5,736 bases of DNA from Bacteriovoracaceae bacterium (GTDB lineage Bacteria > Bdellovibrionota > Bacteriovoracia > Bacteriovoracales > Bacteriovoracaceae): positions 1 through 5,736 of the forward strand of contig JAGSHJ010000203.1 in the NCBI GenBank assembly GCA_023954595.1, given 5' to 3'. The first letter of the stretch is position 1; each line of letters begins with the position of its first letter. Made by a program: the position numbers and the translations under genes. The notes below the pieces were generated by a model. The model saw nothing but the letters and a program-made list of their open reading frames with translations, ran no database searches and was not told where the DNA came from. This document shows, in pieces, positions 1 through 5,379 of this stretch.

Positions 1-1
1 A

Positions 2-943
2 ACTAATGATCAGGCACGAAGAGTGGCCGCAGTTCTAGATCATGTAGAAATAATAGATCTTGCAGTAGATAGTGGTAAGGACATGGTAAATGGGATTGAG
101 ACTATCCTCGAAGATCTGGCCCAGACTAATGCTGTTCCTTATATAATTGCAGAGATCCCAACTAACCCAAGAGTGGAAGTTCCAGATCTTGAAAGGCTTA
201 AGGCCACACTTAGTAAAAAAAGAAAAACACAACAAGGCGATGACGCTATAGAGTCAGTCTTTATTCTAGATCAAACCTTTTGTCCTGATACAAAGTTTTT
301 AGGAGCTGAGGACTTTCTTGGAAGCTCAAAAGCATTGTCCTATGTAAGTGGATCTAAGTTTCCAAGTGGAGGGCTTTGTACTGCGGGCTACGTTGTTGCA
401 AACGATCTAGCACAAGACTATATGGGATACGTAGAAAAGCATCTTCAACTTTGTGACAATGGTGCCACTGGTTTTCAAATTGAGACTTTAACTAAGCAGA
501 TGCCTTCGATGGTAGAGCGTATTAAAGCGGCCTACAAGAACACTCGTGAGTTTGTAGACTTTATTGAACAAACTCTTCCAAATGCAAAAATCAATTTTGT
601 ACCACAAGATATTGTTGAAGCAGGCTTTACTCCTTCTGTTTTCTCTCTAGATCTTCCTACCAAAGGTTCAACTCCTGAGGAGAAAGAATCTTATAAGAGA
701 GAGCTTAATAAGAAGCTTATTAATCTTATGATTAATGAAATCCCAGACGGCAGTAAGCATTGCGTGAGTTATGGACAGCTTAAAGGTTGTTATTGGACAA
801 TTCCTGCAACTTCCACTCAAGGGACAACTAAAGAAGGGGACAAGGACTACATTGTACGTGTTTCCATGTCACCTGAGCTTGATCTAAAGAAGCACAAAGA
901 AGTCTTTAAGAGGTTTTGCCAAGAGAACTTCACCCACAGCTAA
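2..943 (+). CDS. PLP-dependent Cys/Met metabolism (cystathionine gamma-synthase-like) enzyme, 5' partial
   Basis: This is the C-terminal 313 residues of a pyridoxal-phosphate enzyme of the trans-sulfuration (Cys/Met metabolism) family. The frame is open to the left edge, so the GTG at 23 is an internal valine and not a start. Seen, numbering from base 2: AEIPTNPRVEVPDL (about residues 50-63), matching the family's E-x-PTNP...DL motif; ILDQTFCPD (88-96), whose Asp90 is the likely partner of the PLP ring nitrogen; SGSKFPSGG (116-124), whose Lys119 is the likely Schiff-base lysine; and near the end PATSTQGTTKEGDKDYIVRVSMSPE, recognisable in pieces as the family's C-terminal Ala-Thr/Arg region that binds the substrate carboxylate. 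Canonical members have about 380-400 residues, so at least 70-100 N-terminal residues lie outside the window. The family covers gamma-synthases, beta- and gamma-lyases and sulfhydrylases, and these motifs do not tell me which reaction applies. The sequence looks divergent from canonical MetB/MetC. No convincing terminator follows the stop. Confidence 0.85.
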   Translation, partial: TNDQARRVAAVLDHVEIIDLAVDSGKDMVNGIETILEDLAQTNAVPYIIAEIPTNPRVEVPDLERLKATLSKKRKTQQGDDAIESVFILDQTFCPDTKFLGAEDFLGSSKALSYVSGSKFPSGGLCTAGYVVANDLAQDYMGYVEKHLQLCDNGATGFQIETLTKQMPSMVERIKAAYKNTREFVDFIEQTLPNAKINFVPQDIVEAGFTPSVFSLDLPTKGSTPEEKESYKRELNKKLINLMINEIPDGSKHCVSYGQLKGCYWTIPATSTQGTTKEGDKDYIVRVSMSPELDLKKHKEVFKRFCQENFTHS

Positions 944-992
944 TTAACGTTCAAACGCCAATCGAAAAAACAGCTACTTAAGGCAAGTTGAT

Positions 993-1049
993 AGTAAAAT
1001 AATTACTCATAATAGTAATTATTTTATTGATATAAGTAAAAAAGTTACT
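993..1049. promoter_or_regulatory. Array of three helically phased 15-bp operator palindromes
   Basis: Three copies of AGTAA-N5-TTACT lie in tandem: 993-1007 (AGTAAAATAATTACT), 1014-1028 (AGTAATTATTTTATT, one mismatch in the right arm) and 1035-1049 (AGTAAAAAAGTTACT). The starts are exactly 21 bp apart, two helical turns. The six half-site centres (995, 1005, 1016, 1026, 1037, 1047) alternate in orientation at 10- or 11-bp steps, so all face the same side of the DNA. A second, overlapping dyad with perfect 13-bp arms (995-1007 and 1014-1026) arises between copies one and two. The last copy extends to 8-bp arms, ATAAGTAA and TTACTTAT (1032-1052). The array ends 12 bases before the start of a winged-helix gene, so I infer that it is the autoregulatory operator of that operon, bound cooperatively by several dimers. 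Binding itself is not demonstrated. Confidence 0.7.
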
Positions 1050-1055
1050 TATTGT
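1027..1055 (+). promoter_or_regulatory. Predicted sigma70-type promoter of the winged-helix/nucleotidyltransferase operon, possibly leaderless
   Basis: TTGATA at 1027-1032 matches the -35 consensus in 5 of 6 positions, and TATTGT at 1050-1055 matches the -10 consensus in 4 of 6, with an ideal 17-bp spacer. Transcription would begin near 1062, at the ATG itself, giving a leaderless mRNA. This fits the absence of a Shine-Dalgarno sequence before that gene. The third operator palindrome (1035-1049) fills the spacer, so a bound repressor would exclude RNA polymerase. An alternative -10 is TATAAG (1031-1036), which gives a leader of about 19 bases but lacks a good -35. The region is so AT-rich that either match could be fortuitous. 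Confidence 0.45.
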
Positions 1056-1061
1056 TTAAGT

Positions 1062-1397
1062 ATGTTAGAAAAAATTTTTGGCAATAAAACTCTATCGATC
1101 ATTCTTTTAAACCTTTATCACTACGGAGAGGTTTACGCTGCTCTTATTGAAAAGAACACAGGTACAGGCAGTAGGGCGATATTAAACCAACTGAGTAAAA
1201 TGGAAGAGGCCGGGGTTTTTGTTTCAAGAACCAGAGGCAGAACAAGGCTTTATACATTTAATCCTAAAAGCCCTTTTGTGAAGCCCATAAATAATATCAT
1301 CGAAATCGTATACTCGAATATGACCATCAAGCAGAAAGAACAAATGTTTAATGAAAGACAGAGACCCAGGGCCAAGGGTAAAGAAGTTATAAAATGA
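1062..1397 (+). CDS. Small winged helix-turn-helix DNA-binding protein, probable operon autorepressor/antitoxin-like partner
   Basis: A 111-residue protein with an ArsR/MarR-like winged-helix domain. Seen: a starting helix LEKIFGNKTLSIILLNLYHYG (residues 2-22, with conserved-looking FGNK and LYHYGE), a probable recognition helix at about 36-49 (SRAILNQLSKMEEAG region), and a two-stranded wing at about 52-66 rich in arginine (SRTRGRTRLYTFNP). A helix (about 72-86) may dimerise, and a basic tail follows (RQRPRAKGK, 99-107). No metal-sensing Cys cluster is present, which argues against a metal sensor of the ArsR type. The ATG at 1062 is the first ordinary start in the frame and gives the N-terminus expected for this fold. 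There is no Shine-Dalgarno sequence upstream, in keeping with a leaderless message. Its stop overlaps the next start (ATGA), so translation of the two is probably coupled. I infer that it binds the phased palindromes just upstream and represses the operon. An antitoxin role is suggested only by the gene pairing. Confidence 0.8.
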   Translation: MLEKIFGNKTLSIILLNLYHYGEVYAALIEKNTGTGSRAILNQLSKMEEAGVFVSRTRGRTRLYTFNPKSPFVKPINNIIEIVYSNMTIKQKEQMFNERQRPRAKGKEVIK

Positions 1398-1930
1398 GTT
1401 TTAACTATGAGTCTTGCTCAGAAGAAGAGCTTTGGAAATATGTAGCAAGTGAGCTTACTAGGAATAACGTTGATGTAATTTTAGTTGGAGGTGCAGTTGT
1501 CTCTGTCTATACTGAAGGGGCATATAAGTCTGGTGACTTAGATTTTGTGTTAAATGATTTCGTCAGAACTAAGCTTAACCCTGTAATGGCCATGCTTGGC
1601 TTCACTCAAAGAGGAAGGTATTACAAGCATCCTAAGTGTGAACATTTATTTATAGAGTTTGCATCCTTTCCTGCAAGCATAGGGGATGACTACAACATCG
1701 AACCTCTTGAGGTCGAACATGAAGGTCAATGCTTAAAAATTTTCTCCCCCACTGACTGTGTAAGAGATAGGCTTGCAAGTTACGCATATTTTAGTGCACG
1801 CGAATGCCTAGATCAGGCCGTGATGGTCGCTAAGAAACATCCCATAAACTTTGAGAAGGTCAAATCTTGGTGTAAGCAAGAAAAGATTGAAAAAAAATAT
1901 GAAGACTTTATTAGCGAACTTCAAAAGTAA
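1394..1930 (+). CDS. Small nucleotidyltransferase-fold protein, putative toxin-like partner of the winged-helix protein
   Basis: A 178-residue protein with the signature of the polymerase-beta nucleotidyltransferase superfamily. Seen: VILVGGAVVSVY (residues 28-39), with the Gly32-Gly33 pair that usually positions the nucleotide phosphates; SGDLDFV (46-52), with Asp48 and Asp50 as likely metal ligands; and LFIEF (85-89), whose Glu88 is a candidate third acidic residue. A helical C-terminal part follows, including SPTDCVRDRLASYAYF and ARECLDQAVMVAKKH. The catalytic triad therefore looks intact. Superfamily members transfer NMPs to RNA, proteins or small molecules. Related small proteins act as toxins in AbiE-, MenT- and MNT/HEPN-type systems, and this one most resembles uncharacterised stand-alone members (DUF6036-like) found beside small winged-helix genes. 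That comparison is from memory, not from a search. Its ATG overlaps the preceding stop by 4 bases, with weak AAAGAAG (1379-1385) upstream. The substrate is unknown. An antibiotic-nucleotidyltransferase or housekeeping role remains possible. Confidence 0.78.
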   Translation: MSFNYESCSEEELWKYVASELTRNNVDVILVGGAVVSVYTEGAYKSGDLDFVLNDFVRTKLNPVMAMLGFTQRGRYYKHPKCEHLFIEFASFPASIGDDYNIEPLEVEHEGQCLKIFSPTDCVRDRLASYAYFSARECLDQAVMVAKKHPINFEKVKSWCKQEKIEKKYEDFISELQK

Positions 1931-2162
1931 CTCTTAGAAAACTAGATTCGCTCCGTGGCTGAAAGCCCTCCTTTGTTTTAATGCCTACAGAAGTTGGCAA
2001 CTCCATTATCTTTTAAATATTTATATTCCTTTAATTTTTAGAGGTAAGGTCCCGTAATTATTAGTTAAATAAGTTTGTAAAACATCCGATACAGTTATCA
2101 ACCTACAATCAAATAAGTTGTTGGAATCACAGAAACTGGAAGAGGAATTGGTTTTAAACTTT
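1931..2162. other. Intergenic region with a GC-richer block of unknown function
   Basis: No gene is evident in these 232 bases. The stretch from about 1950 to 2004 is clearly richer in G and C than its flanks. It contains two short dyads: GGCT-GAA-AGCC (1957-1967), followed by a pyrimidine-rich run, and AGTTG-G-CAACT (1992-2002). TGCC (1982-1985) could also pair with GGCA (1996-1999). The stems are too short to call a terminator, and I do not recognise a known riboswitch. One forward frame is open from 1938 to a TAA at 2055 but has no start codon. A possible -10 element, TACAAT (2104-2109), lies before the lipoprotein gene, without a good -35. The block could be a small RNA, a dispersed intergenic repeat or the relic of a gene. 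Confidence 0.4.
2138..2146 (+). promoter_or_regulatory. Purine-rich ribosome binding candidate with awkward spacing before the lipoprotein gene
   Basis: GGAAGAGGA is the only Shine-Dalgarno-like sequence before the LamG lipoprotein. It ends 16 bases before the ATG at 2163, too far for normal use, but its GGAAG part lies 5 bases before an in-frame TTG at 2148. Starting there would add five residues (MVLNF) to the signal peptide and still leave a plausible lipoprotein leader. The true start is therefore either 2163 or 2148. Confidence 0.35.
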
Positions 2163-5100
2163 ATGAGCATTATTAAAATTATTACATTTTTCTTGTTGGG
2201 ATTCGGCCTATCGGGCTGTCTTGATAAGTTGCCAGAAGTGGTTAGTAATAATTTTTGTCCAAACACCAGACAAGCTAATGGTAGATGTCCGTCTTTAAAT
2301 TCTGGTAGCGGGTGGCATTTTCTTGATTCAACAAATTATGAATATGATTCAAGCACCATCGAAATCTCTGGTGGTAAGGCCAGTTTAAAAACAGTTGATA
2401 CTCTTCACACTGAGGCTGACTTTGAACTTGGAACACATGTCGGTTCCTATTATGACTCGGCCACTAAGTCTATAAGCATGCTTGATAAGAACAGCGATGT
2501 TCTTGATGTTAGATCCATTTTTCCATCTAAGAGCTCGTCTTTAGTTGGGTATTGGCGCTTTGATAACAATTCAAATGACTCTTCTGGCAAAGGTAATGAT
2601 CTAACAATGAATGGGGGCTCTTTTAGTAGTCTTTCAAAGGTGGGAGATTATAGTGGGCACTTTAATGATAATGCCGTCGCTATAATTAAAGACTCAGACA
2701 TGATGCCTACTTCAAAGTTCACATTCAGTGCTTGGACGCACTCCAATGACCTCGCTGGTGGGCGTAGAATCATTGCGGGTAATACTGATGGCGGTGGCAG
2801 CTCTTTCTCTATATTGGTGGCTCCATCTGGAACACAATGGAGATTGCATTTAAGCGAAGCGGATGATGAAAGTATTCAACTTTACTCATCAAATCCAATA
2901 CCACAGGATGTTTGGACACATGTAGCTGTCGTTGCTGATGGCAGTAAGCTTAAATTATATATTAATGGCATTCTCGATAATGAAAAAACTTATGATGGAA
3001 CAATCAAGCCTATGACTACTTGCTGGGGGATTGGTGCCAGACCTAGAGGTGCAGATTGTTCTTGGCGAGACCAGCGTTGGGTCGGCTATATTGATGAAGT
3101 TGCATTATGGGATGATTCTCTTGATGAAGATCAAATCTCAAAACTATATTCAACTCAGCTTCTAAACTTTGCAGAGCACTCTTCTGATTGGACTCCACAC
3201 TGGGATGAGCTAGTAGGACTTTATAATATGGAGTCTAACTGGATGGATCTGTCTGGTAATTCAAATCATGGCACAGCTGTGGGAGATGCAACATTTTCAG
3301 ATTCTTCTAAAGTTGGCTCAAAGTCAGGCCTATTTGATGGAAGTGGGGATGAAGTAATTTTTGGAGCATCAAGTGAGTTTGTTGCAACTGCTAATCAACC
3401 ATTTAGTATGGTAGGCTGGGCCAGACCAAAAAGTATCTCTGGCGCTACCCTTGATGACAGGCTCTTCTCCCTTCATAGAGGAAGCTCTGATGGTTCAGGG
3501 CTTTCAGTAGGGTTTGGGAATGGAAATAAGATTCAATTCTATAACCATAGTGATGCTTCCTATACTGATTGGGACACTGTGGTTTTAACTGACCAGTGGC
3601 ACTTTATTGGTCTTGTATATAATGGAAGCTGTTTTCAGCCATATCTAAATGGTAAAAAAGATGGGGCATGTACAACCAAAAGCCTATTGGCCGGAGGTAG
3701 TTTTCCGGCAAGAATCGGATCCTATCATGCAGATAATGTTAACTATCATGGATATATTGATGACATGGCCTTTTGGTCTACTGGTTTAAATGAATCAGAA
3801 GTGGCATTAATCTATAATAGGCAAAAACAAAAGTTTGCAGCCTCCTATGAATCACCTGTGATCGATATGGGTGGTTCTCAAAATATAACTAATTTCTCCA
3901 CAAAAACAGTTCTGCCTTTTAATAAAGAGCTAACAGTAAATAGCGAGAGTGTATCAGATTACCCTGGTATCACTGGAGATTTGAGTGTTGGTCTTGCAGG
4001 CTATTGGCCATTAAATGAAATCGCTCTTGATGGTGTCAGTGGTTATGATTTTGAAGACAAGTCTAACAATGATAACCACGGCAATGATGCTAGTGCTGCG
4101 GTAATTGGAGCTGATGGAATTCTTGGTAAGGCCGTGAGAATGAAAGGGTTTAATAGATCCTGTATTGATTTAGGAGACAAAGCAGATTTAGAAATCACTA
4201 GCTCTGCAACAATATCTGCATGGATCAGACATAATGGTCTTCCATCATCATCTGGCACAATCTTTTCTAAATTCAGCCAAAGTGGTGATCAGGCGGAGTA
4301 TGCATTTTTTCTAAGCTCAACAGGTGAGCTCAAAGTTTTAAAATCTCATGATGGAGTCTATGCAAACGTAGAGAGTGTGCTCTCAAATAAAGTCTTCACT
4401 GCTGAAGAGATTTCAAAATGGAACCATGTAACCCTAGTTTTTAAAGGCCCCACAGATTACGAGATCTACATTAATGGTGCTCTTGATAGTGCAGGTAGTT
4501 TTTCAAATAGCGGCTTTTTTGGCAGTACTGCTGAAGCGGCCATAGGCTGTATGAGACAGTTGGCCGGAAACATTTGGCATCGAGCATGGAATGGTGAGCT
4601 GGACGAAGTAGGCTTTTGGTCAAGAGACTTAAGTGCTACAGAGATCCAGCAGCTATATCGCCGTGGTGCTAATAGAGTGAAGTATCAATTAAGAGCTTGC
4701 TCTGATTCAAGCTGCTCAGCTAACCCTGAATGGATGGGTGCAGGAGGAGATGGAACGACATTTTTGTCCGAACTCTACAATAGAAGCAGCACAGATATTG
4801 ATACAACTTTTAATGGCTGTTACACGAGCTTTCCGGATGTTTGTGACAGTTCTGAATTTGGACCAGCTGGTGCCACCAAGTTAGAAGGCTTTGATATGCT
4901 ATTTGCTGACTTTCCAATCTTTGACAAGTCAGATCTAACTAATAGGTTCTTTCAATATCGAGTTCTACTAGAGTCAGAGGACAATAGTATCTGCAATAGT
5001 GAAGCATGTTTACCTTCAGTGTCTGAAGTGGGCCTTACTCGTGATAGTTTCTACTATGCTGGATCTGCACAGATTAAATCTACATCTGCTCTTACTGTTG

Positions 5101-5363
5101 AGACGGCCCCTTACTCACTTACAGAGTATAGGTCTGGTTCATGCGATATCACTTATCAATTTTCAACTGATGGTACCAACTTCAAGTATTGGGATGGTAG
5201 TGCTTGGGTTGCAGTGAGTTCTGACAGTGATGCTAATAGTGCCTCTAGCGTATCTGATAAAATCTCAACACTTACAAGCTGGCCCTCAACTCTTTACTTT
5301 AAAGCGTTTATGAGCTCCGATGGCAGTGGATCATGCACACTGAGTAAGCTTTTAATTGAATAA
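2163..5363 (+). CDS. Large lipoprotein with three LamG-like domains and Cys-containing C-terminal modules
   Basis: A 1066-residue exported lipoprotein. The leader MSIIKIITFFLLGFGLSGC has a hydrophobic core and a clear lipobox (LSGC, Cys19 lipidated). Leu at +2 gives no inner-membrane retention signal, so an outer-membrane location is likely. After a Cys32/Cys42 pair and a beta-rich linker come three concanavalin A-like LamG domains at about 127-330, 349-553 and 610-835. Each opens with G-Y/L-W/Y-x-F/M/L-(D/N), followed by Asn/Asp/Gly-rich D-x-S-x-x-x-N-x-x, has a central W-x-H/F plus a Y/L-x-NG hairpin, and closes with GYIDEVALW, GYIDDMAFW or GELDEVGFW followed by a helix ending in LY/IYN. 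A module starting SPVIDMGGS separates domains two and three. The tail (836-1066) has paired cysteines (CSDSSC, CNSEAC) and an STDGTNFKYWDGSAW module. LamG folds usually bind glycans, proteins or calcium, so surface adhesion is plausible but unproven. A TTG start at 2118 would put acidic residues before the signal peptide and was not used. Confidence 0.85.
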   Translation: MSIIKIITFFLLGFGLSGCLDKLPEVVSNNFCPNTRQANGRCPSLNSGSGWHFLDSTNYEYDSSTIEISGGKASLKTVDTLHTEADFELGTHVGSYYDSATKSISMLDKNSDVLDVRSIFPSKSSSLVGYWRFDNNSNDSSGKGNDLTMNGGSFSSLSKVGDYSGHFNDNAVAIIKDSDMMPTSKFTFSAWTHSNDLAGGRRIIAGNTDGGGSSFSILVAPSGTQWRLHLSEADDESIQLYSSNPIPQDVWTHVAVVADGSKLKLYINGILDNEKTYDGTIKPMTTCWGIGARPRGADCSWRDQRWVGYIDEVALWDDSLDEDQISKLYSTQLLNFAEHSSDWTPHWDELVGLYNMESNWMDLSGNSNHGTAVGDATFSDSSKVGSKSGLFDGSGDEVIFGASSEFVATANQPFSMVGWARPKSISGATLDDRLFSLHRGSSDGSGLSVGFGNGNKIQFYNHSDASYTDWDTVVLTDQWHFIGLVYNGSCFQPYLNGKKDGACTTKSLLAGGSFPARIGSYHADNVNYHGYIDDMAFWSTGLNESEVALIYNRQKQKFAASYESPVIDMGGSQNITNFSTKTVLPFNKELTVNSESVSDYPGITGDLSVGLAGYWPLNEIALDGVSGYDFEDKSNNDNHGNDASAAVIGADGILGKAVRMKGFNRSCIDLGDKADLEITSSATISAWIRHNGLPSSSGTIFSKFSQSGDQAEYAFFLSSTGELKVLKSHDGVYANVESVLSNKVFTAEEISKWNHVTLVFKGPTDYEIYINGALDSAGSFSNSGFFGSTAEAAIGCMRQLAGNIWHRAWNGELDEVGFWSRDLSATEIQQLYRRGANRVKYQLRACSDSSCSANPEWMGAGGDGTTFLSELYNRSSTDIDTTFNGCYTSFPDVCDSSEFGPAGATKLEGFDMLFADFPIFDKSDLTNRFFQYRVLLESEDNSICNSEACLPSVSEVGLTRDSFYYAGSAQIKSTSALTVETAPYSLTEYRSGSCDITYQFSTDGTNFKYWDGSAWVAVSSDSDANSASSVSDKISTLTSWPSTLYFKAFMSSDGSGSCTLSKLLIE

Positions 5364-5379
5364 AATTGGCACAAATCTA

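Noticed and set aside
23..25. GTG at 23 as the start of the PLP enzyme
   Set aside because: The frame is open to the left edge and the residues before it continue the protein. A start here would remove the N-terminal domain that the family needs.
35..235. Minus-strand open frame of 66 codons opposite the PLP enzyme
   Set aside because: It is antisense to conserved motifs of the PLP enzyme and has no recognisable product.
995..1026. 13-bp inverted repeat as a Rho-independent terminator of the PLP enzyme gene
   Set aside because: The stem is almost purely A/T and lacks a GC-rich core and a proper U-tract. The overlapping 21-bp periodic palindromes explain the symmetry better.
993..1049. CRISPR array or plasmid-type iterons
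   Set aside because: The repeats are short and palindromic, the intervals are only 6 bases, and there are no cas or replication genes. Operators for the adjacent regulator are the simpler reading.
1950..2004. Known riboswitch upstream of the lipoprotein gene
   Set aside because: I compared it from memory with cyclic-di-GMP, SAM, glycine, cobalamin and preQ1 cores and found no matching conserved bases or long stems. It is kept only as an unexplained block.
2118..2162. TTG start at 2118 extending the lipoprotein by 15 residues
   Set aside because: It would place an acidic stretch (ESQKLEEEL) before the signal peptide, which is wrong for a lipoprotein leader, and no ribosome binding site precedes it.
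2021..2266. Minus-strand open frame of 81 codons across the lipoprotein leader region
   Set aside because: It overlaps the clear signal peptide and lipobox on the + strand and has no recognisable domain, so it is a chance frame.
4043..4258. Minus-strand open frame of 71 codons inside the third LamG domain
   Set aside because: It lies wholly within well-supported coding sequence of the lipoprotein and shows no family features.
4999..5217. Second-frame open stretch of 72 codons on the + strand within the lipoprotein tail
   Set aside because: It is Leu-rich and low in complexity, overlaps the real frame, and has no start context or recognisable domain.
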